Assembly (NCBI RefSeq): GCF_033097365.1
Contig: NZ_AP028461.1
Location: 10,381,501 to 10,445,500, forward strand
Source: Actinoplanes sichuanensis
GTDB taxonomy: Bacteria > Actinomycetota > Actinomycetes > Mycobacteriales > Micromonosporaceae
DNA: 64,000 nucleotides
Direction of reading: 5' to 3'
Shown here piece after piece: positions 1 through 9,172 of this stretch; position 1 is the first letter of the stretch; every line of letters begins with the position of its first letter. A program made the translations under genes and the position numbers. Below the pieces are notes generated by a model. That model searched no databases, was not told the origin of the DNA, and saw only the letters and a list, made by a program, of their open reading frames with translations.

Positions 1-1
1 C

Positions 2-868
2 GGTGTGCCGGGGGCGCATCCGGACGAGTGGTGGGGCCTGCGTCCGCTCTCCGACGACCGGCCGCTCGTCGACGAGGGCGAGCCGGTGAAGGTCACCCCG
101 TCGTCGATGGAGAGCGCGTTGCGGTGCAGTCTGCGCTGGCTGCTGGAACGGCACGGGGGCGCGGCGCCGACCGGCCCGGCGCAGGGGATCGGCAACCTGG
201 TGCACGCCGCGGCGATGCTGGCCGAGGACGCGAACGCGGACCGGGAGAAGCTGGTCGAGTACGTGTCGGCGCGGTTCGACTCGATCGAGCTGGCCGCCCA
301 GTGGCTGGCCGGGCCGGAGCACGATCGCGCCCAGGCGATGGTGGACAAGCTGCTGCGCTGGCTGGCGGTGAACCCGCGGCGGCTGCTGGCGATCGAGCAC
401 GAGTTCACGGTGCGGCTGGAGGACGAGCGGAACCCGATCCAGCTGACCGGCCGGGTGGACCGGTTGGAGGTGGACGAGGAGGGCCGGCTCGTCGTGATCG
501 ACTTGAAGACCGGCAAGACGACCGCCGTGTCGGCGTCCGACGTGGCGGAGAACGCGCAGCTCGGCGGATACCAGGCGGCGATCGACGCGGGCGCGTTCGC
601 GGATTTCGGCACCGACAGCGGCGGCGCGGCGCTGGTGCAGCTGGGACCGGGCAAGGACGCCCGGGAGCAGATGCAGGTGCCGCTGGCCGAGGCCACCGAC
701 CCGGGTTGGGCGGACGGCATGGTTCGCCGGACCGCGGCGGCGATGGCGGCGTCCACGTTCTCCGCGGTGGCCAACAGCAGGTGCCGGGTCTGCCCGGTAC
801 GAACCAGTTGCCCGATCTCCGGCAAGGGCCGGCAGGTCGTCGAGCCGAACGGACCGGATCAGGACTGA
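2..868 (+). CDS. adnA: AdnA C-terminal nuclease domain (partial, 5' end outside window)
   Basis: This is the end of a RecB-family nuclease; the frame is open to the window edge, so the helicase part lies upstream. Visible nuclease signatures are GNLVH, GRVD, VVIDLKTGK and a QLGGY motif, the PD-(D/E)XK set of AddB/AdnA enzymes. One cysteine in the LRCSLRW segment and three in CRVCPVRTSC near the C-terminus fit the iron-sulfur staple of this family. The stop overlaps the next start in an ATGA, as expected for an adnA-adnB pair that makes a heterodimeric double-strand-break resection motor-nuclease. A GTG at position 5 is in frame but is unlikely to be the true start. Confidence 0.88.
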   Translation, partial: GVPGAHPDEWWGLRPLSDDRPLVDEGEPVKVTPSSMESALRCSLRWLLERHGGAAPTGPAQGIGNLVHAAAMLAEDANADREKLVEYVSARFDSIELAAQWLAGPEHDRAQAMVDKLLRWLAVNPRRLLAIEHEFTVRLEDERNPIQLTGRVDRLEVDEEGRLVVIDLKTGKTTAVSASDVAENAQLGGYQAAIDAGAFADFGTDSGGAALVQLGPGKDAREQMQVPLAEATDPGWADGMVRRTAAAMAASTFSAVANSRCRVCPVRTSCPISGKGRQVVEPNGPDQD

Positions 869-3800
869 TGACGCAGCCGACGTTGTTCGCCGAGGGTCCG
901 CAGCCCCGCCGTCAGGTTCGGTCGGGCCCTAGGTTCACGCCGCGTGAGCTGGCCCGGATGCTGCACCTGCACGAGCCGACGGCCGAGCAGGACGCGATCG
1001 TCGCCGCACCGGTGGAACCGCTGCTGGTGGTGGCGGGCGCCGGGTCGGGCAAGACCGAGACGATGGCGTCGCGGGTGGTGTGGCTGGTCGCGAACGGCTA
1101 CGCGCACCCGGGCGAGATCCTGGGTCTGACGTTCACCCGGAAGGCGGCGGGCGAGCTGGCGCACCGGGTCCGGACCAGGTTGGGCCAGCTGAGTCGCCGC
1201 CTGGGCCGGGACGAGGCACTCGCCGGCGAGCCGACCATCTCCACCTATCACGCGTACGCCGCCCGGGTGGTCACCGAGCACGGACTGCGAGCCGGATACG
1301 AGCCGTCCGCGCGCCTGCTGACCGAGGCCGCCCGCTGGCAGATCGTCGACTCGCTGGTCCGGACGTACACCGGCGAGATGACCGGGCTGAACCGCGCGCC
1401 CGGCACGGTCACCGACGACGTGCTGGCGCTGGCCGCCGAGATGGCCGAGCATCTGGTCGGCCCGGACGATCTGGCCGCGTGGACCGGCCGGTTCTTCGCC
1501 GATGTCCAGGAGTACCCGGGACGGGTCTACAAGGACGTCTCCGAGGTGCTGCGCCGCCAGCAGAACAGGCTCACCCTGCTGCCCCTGGTCCGCCTCTACG
1601 AGCAGCGCAAACTCGACCTGGAGGCGATGGACTTCGGCGACCAGATGGCCCGTGCCGCACTCGTCGCCCGGGACCATCCGGAGGTCGGCGCGATCGAGCG
1701 GGGCCGGTTCCGGATCGTGCTGCTCGACGAGTACCAGGACACCAGTCACGCCCAGGTGACGATGCTGAACAACCTGTTCGGCGGCGGGCACCCGGTGACC
1801 GCGGTCGGTGACCCGTGCCAGTCGATCTACGGCTGGCGAGGTGCCTCCGCGGGGACGCTGGAACGGTTCCCGGAGGAGTTCCGTGACTCGGCCGGCCACC
1901 CGTCCTGGGTGCGCACGCTGACCCGGAGCTGGCGGAACCGGCCGGAGATCCTGCGGGTGGCGAACACCGTGTCGGCGCCACTGCGTGCACAGGTGCACCA
2001 GTTGCGGGCGGCGGACCGGACGGCGGAGGCGGTCGGCGGCCGGACCGTGACGTGCGCGCTGCTCCCGACGTATGCGGACGAGGCGAACTGGATCGCCGAT
2101 TCGATGCTGACCGCATGGCGCCTGGTGGCCGGGATGCCGTCGGCGCCGCCCGGGGAGATCCCACCGGACCGCCGCCCGACCAGCGCGGTCCTGGTCCGGG
2201 TGCGCAGTCAGATCCCGGTGATCGAGGAGGCGCTGCGGGCGCGGGGCCTGCCGGTCGAGGTGGTGGGGCTGGGCGGGTTGCTGGACACCCCCGAGGTTCG
2301 GGACGTGGTGTGCACGCTGCGGGTGTTGGCCGACCCGACCGACGGCGCGTCGCTGTTGCGGCTGCTCACCGGCGCGCGTTGGCGGATCGGCCCGCGTGAC
2401 CTGGTGGCCCTGCACCGGCGGTCGCGGGTGATCGCCAACGCCCGGGTGGCGGCGTCCGGGCGTTCGGCGTCCGACCCGGAGCAGGTGAACACCGACCGGC
2501 TGGACGACGCGACCCTGGTCGAGGCGATGGCCGATCTGGGCGCGCCACACCATTACTCGCCGGAGGGGCATCGCCGCCTTCAGGAGTACGGCCGGGAGTT
2601 GGCCGCGCTGCGCCGCCGCCTGGATCAGCCGCTGCCCGACCTGCTGGCCGACATCGAGCGCACGATCGGACTGGACGTGGAGGTGGCGGTGCGCGGCTGG
2701 GCGGCCGGTGACGCCGGCCTGGCCCGCGGCCATCTGGACGCGCTCGGTGAGGCGGCGACCAGGTACGGCGCCGAGAACGAGTCGGGCACGCTCGCCGGGT
2801 TCCTGGCGTTTCTGGCCGCGGCCGAGGAGGAGGAGCGCGGTCTGGAGCCGGGGCAGGTCGACGTGGTCGAGGGCGCGGTGCAGATCCTGACCGCGCACGC
2901 GGCGAAGGGTCTGGAGTGGGACGTGGTGTCGGCGGCCGGTCTGTGCCGGGGTGTCTGGCCGGGTCTGGCCCGCGCGTCCGATCACTATCTGGGTGGGATC
3001 GGGGTGCTGCCGTTCCCGTTACGTGGTGACTCGTCGGGCCTGCCGGTGCTGGATCTGTCCGACGCCATGGAGCAGAAGGACGTGGCGGGAGCGGTGACCG
3101 CTTTCGGTCGTTCGTGGCGGGAGCACGACGAGCGGGAGGAGCGCCGCCTCGCCTATGTCGCGGTGACCCGCCCGCGTCGGCTGCTGCTGTGTTCCGGCTA
3201 CTGGTGGGGCGACGGCGTGAAGCGCCCGCGCGGCCCGTCGGTCTTCCTCGACGAGATCCGTCAGACCTGCGCGGACGGCGCCGGGGTGGTCGACGTGTGG
3301 ACGCCGGAGCCGGCGCCCGGTGACACGAATCCGAGCGATCAGGTGGTGGCGACGGCCGAGTGGCCGGCCGACCCGCTGGGCCTGCGCCGTCCGGCGATGG
3401 CGGTGGCGGCCGACCTGATCCGTCGCATGATCGAAAACCCGGACGCTTCCGCGGCCGAGGCGTTCGCCGACCTGGCCGCCGCGGATCCGCAGGTGGCGGC
3501 CCGGGCCGGTCTTGCCGCCGATCTGGTCGGTCTGGCCGGTCCGGGCGAGGTCCCCGACGGTGCCGGTTGGTCGAGACCCATTCCGGGGGTACGGGTGACC
3601 GACCCGTCCCCGGGCTCTCCCGCGACCTCGCCCGCCCCACCCCGGGTCCCGCACCCACGACAGCCCGACCCGTCCGCCGCCCCGGCCCCGCAGTCCCTCG
3701 CCCATCCCGACCCGTCCCTCCAGCCCCGCCCGGATGGGGAGGGCCCGGCGACGAGCGGCGCGGACGGGGAAGGGCCGGCGACGAGCGGCGCGGACGGGGA

Positions 3801-4611
3801 AGGGCGGGCGACGGGCAGGCCGGGTGGGGAAGGGCCGGGGGAGAGCGAGCCGGGCCCGGACCGGGCCGTTCTGCTGGCCGCGGCTGAGACGGCGGACCGG
3901 GCGGCCGAGACCGAGGACCCGGACATCGCGCGCTGGCGCCGGGAGGCGAAGCTCCTGCTGGCCGAGCGGGAGGAACGGGCCCACCAGGACGGCCCGATCG
4001 AGGTGACGGTCCCGGCCCACCTGTCGGTCTCCCAGCTCGTGGTGCTGCGCCGCGACCCGCAGTCGCTGGCTCGGTCGTTGCGCCGCCCGCTGCCGCACCG
4101 ACCGGCGCCGCAGGCCCGGCGCGGCACCGCCTTCCACGCGTGGCTGGAGCAGCGGTTCGGCGCGGTCCGGCTGCTCGACATCGACGACCTGCCGGGCGCG
4201 GCGGACGACGGTGCGGCCGACGACGACGAACTGGCCGCGCTGCAGGAGGCGTTCCTGACCGGCGAGTGGGCCGAGCGGACCCCGATCGAGGTGGAGGTGC
4301 CGTTCGCGACCACCGTCGCCGGGGTGGTGGTGCGCGGGCGGATGGACGCGGTCTACGCCGACCCGGACGGCCGGTTCGACGTGATCGACTGGAAGACCGG
4401 CCGCCGCCCGTCCGGCGTGGAGGCGGAGGCCGCCGCGGTTCAGCTGTCGGCGTACCGGATCGCCTGGGCGTCGCTGGCCGGGGTGCCGGTACGTAGGGTC
4501 CGGGCCGGCTTCCACTATGTCCGTGAGCAGGTCACGGTCCGTCCGGCCGACCTGATGGACGCCGCCGACCTGGCCGCCCTGCTCGAGGAGATCCCACCCG
4601 CCGGGCACTGA
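868..4611 (+). CDS. adnB: AdnB-type helicase-nuclease
   Basis: A 1247-residue UvrD-like helicase fused to a C-terminal RecB nuclease. Walker A (GAGSGKT, about residues 57-63), Walker B (LLDEYQDTS, near 285), QSIYGWRGA, the KGLEWDVV segment and YVAVTRPR follow in SF1 order. The nuclease has GTAFHAW, GRMDAVY, VIDWKTGR and QLSAYR, about residues 1080-1200. The ATG overlaps the adnA stop, so the two are translationally coupled. Known AdnB works with AdnA in DNA end resection. Odd: a roughly 120-residue Pro/Gly-rich linker (about 910-1000) contains imperfect 10-residue repeats (DGEGPATSGA) encoded by a 30-bp tandem repeat near 3735-3840, which makes the protein longer than I expect for the family. 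Confidence 0.9.
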   Translation: MTQPTLFAEGPQPRRQVRSGPRFTPRELARMLHLHEPTAEQDAIVAAPVEPLLVVAGAGSGKTETMASRVVWLVANGYAHPGEILGLTFTRKAAGELAHRVRTRLGQLSRRLGRDEALAGEPTISTYHAYAARVVTEHGLRAGYEPSARLLTEAARWQIVDSLVRTYTGEMTGLNRAPGTVTDDVLALAAEMAEHLVGPDDLAAWTGRFFADVQEYPGRVYKDVSEVLRRQQNRLTLLPLVRLYEQRKLDLEAMDFGDQMARAALVARDHPEVGAIERGRFRIVLLDEYQDTSHAQVTMLNNLFGGGHPVTAVGDPCQSIYGWRGASAGTLERFPEEFRDSAGHPSWVRTLTRSWRNRPEILRVANTVSAPLRAQVHQLRAADRTAEAVGGRTVTCALLPTYADEANWIADSMLTAWRLVAGMPSAPPGEIPPDRRPTSAVLVRVRSQIPVIEEALRARGLPVEVVGLGGLLDTPEVRDVVCTLRVLADPTDGASLLRLLTGARWRIGPRDLVALHRRSRVIANARVAASGRSASDPEQVNTDRLDDATLVEAMADLGAPHHYSPEGHRRLQEYGRELAALRRRLDQPLPDLLADIERTIGLDVEVAVRGWAAGDAGLARGHLDALGEAATRYGAENESGTLAGFLAFLAAAEEEERGLEPGQVDVVEGAVQILTAHAAKGLEWDVVSAAGLCRGVWPGLARASDHYLGGIGVLPFPLRGDSSGLPVLDLSDAMEQKDVAGAVTAFGRSWREHDEREERRLAYVAVTRPRRLLLCSGYWWGDGVKRPRGPSVFLDEIRQTCADGAGVVDVWTPEPAPGDTNPSDQVVATAEWPADPLGLRRPAMAVAADLIRRMIENPDASAAEAFADLAAADPQVAARAGLAADLVGLAGPGEVPDGAGWSRPIPGVRVTDPSPGSPATSPAPPRVPHPRQPDPSAAPAPQSLAHPDPSLQPRPDGEGPATSGADGEGPATSGADGEGRATGRPGGEGPGESEPGPDRAVLLAAAETADRAAETEDPDIARWRREAKLLLAEREERAHQDGPIEVTVPAHLSVSQLVVLRRDPQSLARSLRRPLPHRPAPQARRGTAFHAWLEQRFGAVRLLDIDDLPGAADDGAADDDELAALQEAFLTGEWAERTPIEVEVPFATTVAGVVVRGRMDAVYADPDGRFDVIDWKTGRRPSGVEAEAAAVQLSAYRIAWASLAGVPVRRVRAGFHYVREQVTVRPADLMDAADLAALLEEIPPAGH

Positions 4612-4626
4612 AGATCAACCCCGGCT

Positions 4627-4671
4627 GGTTCTCCGGGCTGTCGCACGGACACCGGGACAGCCCGGAGAACC
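4627..4671. terminator. Bidirectional terminator between adnB and the convergent gene
   Basis: A perfect 16-bp inverted repeat (4627-4642 with 4656-4671, 13-nt loop) begins 16 bp after the adnB stop and ends 13 bp before the stop of the convergent minus-strand gene. It can serve both transcripts. Confidence 0.8.
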
Positions 4672-4683
4672 GGCCCGGATTTC

Positions 4684-5088
4684 TCACTGGGCGGCGGTCA
4701 GCAGGTGGAGCAGTGCGGCGGCATAGGCTCCGGCGGCGGTGGGCGCGGAGAACACCTGCTGACCGCCGAGCAGCTCGGTCCGTACCGTGTGGGTGTCCTG
4801 ATCTTTGTGAAGAGACCGGAACGTGCCGCCGAGCAGCTCCCGCAGCTGGTCCTCGCGGGGCAGCCACAGCGCCTCGCCGAGATCGACGTCGTCGAGCGCC
4901 CACTCGGTGGTTCCGTTGAAGCCGATGATTCGCCCCTCCGGGCGATCGTGTACCTGGATCGTCATGTTGCTGAGGACGAAGACCTCGTCGTCCAGGTCCC
5001 GGTCCGGAACTGTGAAACGGTCGCCGAGCTGCGGCTTCCACACCAATCCCGCGGTCTTGAGCTGCGTTGCGACTTCTACGCCGAGCAC
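4684..5088 (-). CDS. Conserved actinobacterial protein of unknown function
   Basis: A 134-residue soluble protein with no signal peptide or membrane segment. I recognise the type: proteins with a GLVWxPxxGDRF start, a DDEVFVLS segment and GFNGTTEWAL are common in high-GC actinobacteria and are sometimes labelled pilus assembly protein, without evidence I can see here. The GTG start has a GGGAGG ribosome site 7 nt upstream. It is transcribed away from the cold-shock gene and ends at the terminator shared with adnB. No catalytic motif is apparent. Confidence 0.7.
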   Translation of the reverse strand: MLGVEVATQLKTAGLVWKPQLGDRFTVPDRDLDDEVFVLSNMTIQVHDRPEGRIIGFNGTTEWALDDVDLGEALWLPREDQLRELLGGTFRSLHKDQDTHTVRTELLGGQQVFSAPTAAGAYAAALLHLLTAAQ

Positions 5089-5311
5089 CTCCCGGCCTCC
5101 CTCCCCGTGCTAGGCTCCTCAGCGTTGTCAGTTTGGTTCCCAAGTACTCAGGAGCGCCTGTGGGGAAGTCTGCCCCAGGCGCTCTTTGTCGTAACCCGGG
5201 TTTCTCCGGTCGGGCGATCAGTACGACAGCACGAGACCCACAGAATGCGGGTCTTACTACCTCGTCCCCGTCCATAATGGTCGGGAGCGATCGATCGTCG
5301 AGGAGACGAGC

Positions 5312-5515
5312 ATGGTTACCGGTGTTGTGAAGTGGTTCAACGCGGACAAGGGCTTCGGGTTCATCACCCCGGACGACGGCGGCGCCGACGTCTTCGCCCA
5401 CTTCTCCGCGATCCAGATGTCCGGTTACCGGGCCCTGGAGGAGAACCAGCGGGTCGAGTTCGAGGTGACCCAGGGCCAGAAGGGCCCGCAGGCCGCCAAC
5501 ATCCGCGCCCTCTGA
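5312..5515 (+). CDS. Cold-shock domain protein
   Basis: A 67-residue single cold-shock domain, the full length of the CspA family. RNP1 (KGFGFI) and RNP2 (DVFAHF) are intact, so it should bind single-stranded RNA or DNA as a chaperone. The ATG follows a GAGGAG ribosome site by 7 nt. About 220 bp upstream is non-coding and holds the divergent promoters; strong hairpins lie downstream. Paralogues are usual in actinobacteria, so a specific csp name is not assigned. Confidence 0.95.
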   Translation: MVTGVVKWFNADKGFGFITPDDGGADVFAHFSAIQMSGYRALEENQRVEFEVTQGQKGPQAANIRAL

Positions 5516-5573
5516 TTCACTTCTGAGTTTCGGCCGCCTCGTGTGGCCGGGCAGCTGTGAACCGAGAGTGTGA

Positions 5574-5599
5574 AGTTCGGGCGTGAATGCGCCCGAACT
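5574..5599. terminator. Hairpin downstream of the cold-shock gene
   Basis: A perfect 10-bp stem (5574-5583 with 5590-5599) with a 6-nt loop; flanking bases (AGTGTG and CACACT) could extend it. It lies 58 bp after the cold-shock stop codon. Confidence 0.6.
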
Positions 5600-5615
5600 C
5601 CCCACACTCAGCATT

Positions 5616-5644
5616 CGGTGCCGCACCCGACGGGTGCGGCACCG
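5616..5644. terminator. Strong intrinsic terminator after the cold-shock gene
   Basis: A 13-bp perfect stem (5616-5628 with 5632-5644) with a 3-nt loop, followed by a T-rich stretch on the plus strand. It is the best terminator candidate for the cold-shock transcript. Confidence 0.75.
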
Positions 5645-5667
5645 TTCGTTTTCGGGGAGCACACGCG

Positions 5668-5695
5668 GAAGGCCCCCGGCACGCCGGAGGCCTTC
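5668..5695. terminator. Terminator for the acyltransferase transcript
   Basis: A stem of 7+5 bp interrupted by one C/A mismatch (5668-5680 with 5683-5695), placed 16 bp past the stop of the minus-strand acyltransferase. Confidence 0.6.
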
Positions 5696-5710
5696 GATGA
5701 TCGGTATCGG

Positions 5711-6427
5711 TCAGACGGAGGCTGCGGGGCTGGGCAGCGGCGCGGTGCCGCCGAGGTGTGCCGGCAGCCACCAGCGGTCGTCCGGCCCGGACGGCTGCTC
5801 GGGGTAGGCCCGCTGAACCGAGTCGAGGAGCACGGTCAGACGCTCCTTGAGCGTCGCGGTGAGCGACTCCGGCGTCGAATCCTCGGCCACCGGGATCGGC
5901 TCGCCGATCTTGATGATGACCGGCACGTGGCGCTTGGTCAGCTCCTTCTTGCGGCCCTTGGTCCAGAGCCGGTGCGGCCCCCACACGGCCATCGGGATCA
6001 GCGGGACCGAGGCCTCCTGAGCCATCCGGGCCGCACCCGACTTGAGTGCCTTGATGGTGAACGACTCGCTGATCGTCGCCTCCGGGAAGACACCGACGAT
6101 CTCGCCGCTCTTCAGCGAGTCGATGGCGTGCTTGAACGCCGCGGTGCCGGCCTTGCGGTCGACCGGGATGTGTCGCATGCCGCGCATCAGCGGGCCACTG
6201 ATCTTGTGGTCGAAGACCTGCTTCTTGGCCATGAACCGGACCAGGCGCTTGGCCGGCTGGGCACCGAAGCCGCAGTAGATGAAGTCCAGGTAGCTGGAGT
6301 GGTTACTGGCCAGGATCGCCCCGCCGCTGGTGGGGATGTGCTCGGCGCCCTCGACGACGATCTTGTTGTCGAGGACGCGGAACATCGTCTTGGCCAGGGC
6401 GACGACCGGGGGATACACCAGTTCCAT
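5711..6427 (-). CDS. 1-acylglycerol-3-phosphate acyltransferase family protein
   Basis: A 238-residue PlsC-family protein. It has the NHSSYLD acyltransferase motif (H-x4-D), a FPEAT substrate-binding motif and the PLIPMAVWG block in the expected order. It should acylate a lysophospholipid at the membrane; the exact acceptor is not set by sequence. I chose the ATG at 6427 because a TACCGT -10-like hexamer ends 6 nt upstream, which suggests a leaderless transcript. An in-frame extension to 6556 is possible but lies in the promoter region shared with the divergent gene. Confidence 0.85.
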   Translation of the reverse strand: MELVYPPVVALAKTMFRVLDNKIVVEGAEHIPTSGGAILASNHSSYLDFIYCGFGAQPAKRLVRFMAKKQVFDHKISGPLMRGMRHIPVDRKAGTAAFKHAIDSLKSGEIVGVFPEATISESFTIKALKSGAARMAQEASVPLIPMAVWGPHRLWTKGRKKELTKRHVPVIIKIGEPIPVAEDSTPESLTATLKERLTVLLDSVQRAYPEQPSGPDDRWWLPAHLGGTAPLPSPAASV

Positions 6428-6554
6428 GGCAGCACGGTAGCCGAAGTTTCTGGGAACGGCGCGGGTCGGAGGCACAATTCCGGCAGGCTTACCGGCTCGT
6501 GGGACCGCGTGGGCGTCCCGGCGGTCACGGCGCTCGTGGTGTTCACTGGTGTGC

Positions 6555-7445
6555 ATGTCCGAGCCGAAGCCACCGACGCCCGAGTGGGGGCGGCCGGGCG
6601 GGCCGTGGTCGTCGGGGATGGTGACCGCTTATCGCGTACCGGCTGAGGATCCGCGACCGGCTGCGGAGCCGCCGTCGCCCGGCCCCGACGGACCCGAGCG
6701 GCGTCGGCGGCAATTGCTGATCTTCGGAGGGGTGGCCGGGGTGATCCTGGCGGCCGGTCTCGCGATCCTGCTCGCGGTGATCCTCGGGAATGACGGCGAC
6801 CCGTTCGGGGAGAAGGCGGCGCCGGCTGCCGATCTGCGGCCGCCGTTGGCACAGGCCTGCCCGGCGCCGACCGTCTCACCCGGCACGGCGAGCGCCGCGC
6901 CGAGCGCCCCAGCGCCGCCACCGGCCGAGGGCGAGCGCACTGTCGATCCGGATGCCGGCATCAGCTACCAGCGGTACGGCGCACCCTGGGTCACGTGGAC
7001 CGAGGTGTGGAACGCGGGCACCCTGCAGGTGCCGTACCGGGTCGGGCAGCACTTCGTGACCGAGATCTATCAGGGTGGGCAGTACCACGCGTCGATCCTG
7101 TCGGCGGCGGTCCCGGCGGCCGACAACGACGCCGTGTCGCTCGATCTGGAGTGCGTGGGCCGGCAGGTCGTGGCCGACGTCCGGGCCGGGTACTACCCGC
7201 AGCCGAACAGCATGGAACCGATCCGCGACGAGGTGACGACACTCGGCGGGCTGCCGGCCTGGGTGAGCGAGTTCCGGCTCAGCTTCCGGGAACCGGGGCT
7301 GACCGCCACCTCGGAGCTCTCCGGGGTGGCGGTCATCGACGTCGGTCGACCGACGGCGGCGATCCTCTACATCTCGATCCCGGACACCCACCGCCAGTTC
7401 GATCATGTGGTGGCGGAGGTCCTGGCCTCGGTCCGGCCGATCTAG
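6555..7445 (+). CDS. Single-pass membrane protein, extracellular domain of unknown function
   Basis: About 296 residues: a Pro-rich cytoplasmic N-terminus of about 50 residues, an RRRR stop-transfer cluster, one hydrophobic helix (about 54-77), then a Pro/Ala-rich spacer and a 180-residue outer domain. I do not recognise the outer domain. GTG 6549 and ATG 6555 are both possible starts. The end overlaps the stop of the convergent permease gene by 4 bp. Confidence 0.65.
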   Translation: MSEPKPPTPEWGRPGGPWSSGMVTAYRVPAEDPRPAAEPPSPGPDGPERRRRQLLIFGGVAGVILAAGLAILLAVILGNDGDPFGEKAAPAADLRPPLAQACPAPTVSPGTASAAPSAPAPPPAEGERTVDPDAGISYQRYGAPWVTWTEVWNAGTLQVPYRVGQHFVTEIYQGGQYHASILSAAVPAADNDAVSLDLECVGRQVVADVRAGYYPQPNSMEPIRDEVTTLGGLPAWVSEFRLSFREPGLTATSELSGVAVIDVGRPTAAILYISIPDTHRQFDHVVAEVLASVRPI

Positions 7446-8350
7446 CCGCCGGCCAGGCCCCAGCGCTTGCGCAGGGCACCGTCGGCGGCGTTGAAGAACT
7501 GGTCGACCAGGATGCCGATCACCAGGACCACGATGATGTACGCGAGGACGGCCACCGCGTCGCTCAGGTCCCGGGCGGTCTGCATCCGGACGCCGATGGA
7601 CACCGTGCCCGGCACGATGACCAGCAGTTCACCGGCCATCAGGCTGCGCCAGGAGAACGCCCAGCCCTGCTTGAGCCCGGAGACGAACGACGGCAGCGAC
7701 GCGGGCAGGATCAGGTGCCGGTATTTCGCGATGCCTTTCATGCCCATCACCTGGCCGACCCGCAGCCAGGTCCGCGGCACGTAGTCGATGCCGCTGATCA
7801 GGCCGTTCGCCACCGACGGGGCGGCGCCGATGACGACCACGAAGAGGATCGCCTCCTCGCCGAGCTGGAAGAGCAGGATGGCGAGCGGGAACCACATGAT
7901 CGACGGCATGGTCTGCAGGCCGGTGATCAGCGAGCCGATCGCGGCCCGCAGCGGCTTGAACTGGGAGACCAGCGCACCGAGCAGCGTGCCGATCGCCACC
8001 GCCAGCGCGAACCCGGTGAGCGCCCGGGTCATGGTCAGCTGCACGCCGTCCCAGAACTTCGGCTCGGTGATCAGCTCGCCGAGCTCGGCGAACACGTCGG
8101 CCGGCGGCGGCAGGACGTAGGCCGGCCGCCACTCGGCCAGGTAGACGATCTGCCAGAGGCCGACGACGATCGCGATCGCCAGCAGTTTCGGCCAGGTGCC
8201 CGCCCAGATCCGCTTGCCGAGGGCGCCCTTGTCCTTCTTGGGCGCGAGCTCCAGGGCGTCGAGGCCGCTGACCCGGTCGGCCGCGGTCGCGTTCTCCCCG
8301 GACCGGGACTCGGTGCGGGTGTCTTCAGTGGTCGGCAGGTCAGTTGGCAT
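7442..8350 (-). CDS. ABC transporter permease, sulfonate/nitrate/taurine type
   Basis: A 302-residue integral membrane protein with about six helices and the binding-protein-dependent transport signature around the EAILFVVVIGAAPSVANG segment, as in SsuC/TauC permeases. A charged cytoplasmic N-terminus of about 50 residues precedes the first helix. It is the last gene of a four-gene minus-strand unit (Rrf2, binding protein, ATPase, permease) and overlaps the ATPase by 11 bp, so the two are probably translationally coupled. The substrate is inferred from family only. Confidence 0.88.
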   Translation of the reverse strand: MPTDLPTTEDTRTESRSGENATAADRVSGLDALELAPKKDKGALGKRIWAGTWPKLLAIAIVVGLWQIVYLAEWRPAYVLPPPADVFAELGELITEPKFWDGVQLTMTRALTGFALAVAIGTLLGALVSQFKPLRAAIGSLITGLQTMPSIMWFPLAILLFQLGEEAILFVVVIGAAPSVANGLISGIDYVPRTWLRVGQVMGMKGIAKYRHLILPASLPSFVSGLKQGWAFSWRSLMAGELLVIVPGTVSIGVRMQTARDLSDAVAVLAYIIVVLVIGILVDQFFNAADGALRKRWGLAGG

Positions 8351-9086
8351 GACGGGCCACCTCCGCGCGGAGCCGGTCGGTGATCTCGGCAGCCTGGCCG
8401 GAGACCTCGGTGGAGTCGATGCGCCGCGGGCGTGGGTGGTCGATCTTGTAGTCCTCGATGACCCGACCGGGTCGGCTGCTCAGCAGGATCACCCGGTCAC
8501 CGAGGCGGACCGCCTCACGCACGTTGTGGGTGACGAAGAGAACGGTGAGCTCCTGCTCGCGCCAGATCCGCTCCAGCTCGTCGTGCAGGATGTCGCGGGT
8601 CATCGCGTCGAGCGCGCCGAACGGCTCGTCCATCAGCAGCACGTCGGCGTTCTGGGCCAGGGCCCGGGCCAGCGCGACCCGCTGCCGCATGCCGCCGGAC
8701 AGCTCATGCGGGCGTTTGCCATCGAAACCGCCCAGCCGGACGATTTCGAGCAGCTCCTGGGCGCGCTTCTTCCGGTCGGCGCGGCCCACCCCCTGCAGCT
8801 TGAGCGGCAGCTCGACGTTGGCGGCCACCGAGAGCCAGGGGAAGAGGGCGGCCTCCTGGAACATCAGCGCGACGTGCCGCCCGCCGATGTCCAGAGTGCC
8901 GCTGGTGATCTTGTCGAGGCCGGCGACCAGCGAAAGCAGGGTGCTCTTGCCGCAGCCGGAGGCGCCGAGGAGGCAGACGAACTCCCCCTTGTCGACATCG
9001 AGTGAGATGTGGTCGAGGGCGAGTAGAGCATTGCTCCCCGAACCGTACTGCTTCGTCACATCGTCGATCCGGACAACCGTACTCAT
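8340..9086 (-). CDS. ABC transporter ATPase, SsuB/TauB type
   Basis: A 248-residue ATP-binding subunit. Walker A GASGCGKST, signature LSGGMRQRVALARAL, Walker B LLMDEPFGALD and the H-loop (FVTHNVREA) are complete. It pairs with the overlapping permease and the lipoprotein encoded upstream. A strong intercistronic hairpin separates it from the binding-protein gene, a usual way to make more binding protein than transporter core. Confidence 0.92.
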   Translation of the reverse strand: MSTVVRIDDVTKQYGSGSNALLALDHISLDVDKGEFVCLLGASGCGKSTLLSLVAGLDKITSGTLDIGGRHVALMFQEAALFPWLSVAANVELPLKLQGVGRADRKKRAQELLEIVRLGGFDGKRPHELSGGMRQRVALARALAQNADVLLMDEPFGALDAMTRDILHDELERIWREQELTVLFVTHNVREAVRLGDRVILLSSRPGRVIEDYKIDHPRPRRIDSTEVSGQAAEITDRLRAEVARHAN

Positions 9087-9099
9087 ACTCGCCCTCCCA

Positions 9100-9140
9100 T
9101 CGAGGTCGCCGTCAAGCGATCTTCTTGACGGCGACCTCGA
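9100..9140 (-). terminator. Intercistronic hairpin inside the transporter operon
   Basis: A perfect 17-bp inverted repeat (9100-9116 with 9124-9140, 7-nt loop) lies between the stop of the binding-protein gene and the start of the ATPase gene. It could act as a partial terminator or as a 3' stabiliser for the upstream cistron. Confidence 0.75.
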
Positions 9141-9172
9141 GGTTTAGATCATTTCCAAGGGGAAAGGCCGGA

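Noticed and set aside
859..2985. Long minus-strand open frame opposite adnB
   Set aside because: It is a mirror of a high-GC gene: no ribosome site, no family motif, and the plus strand has complete helicase motifs.
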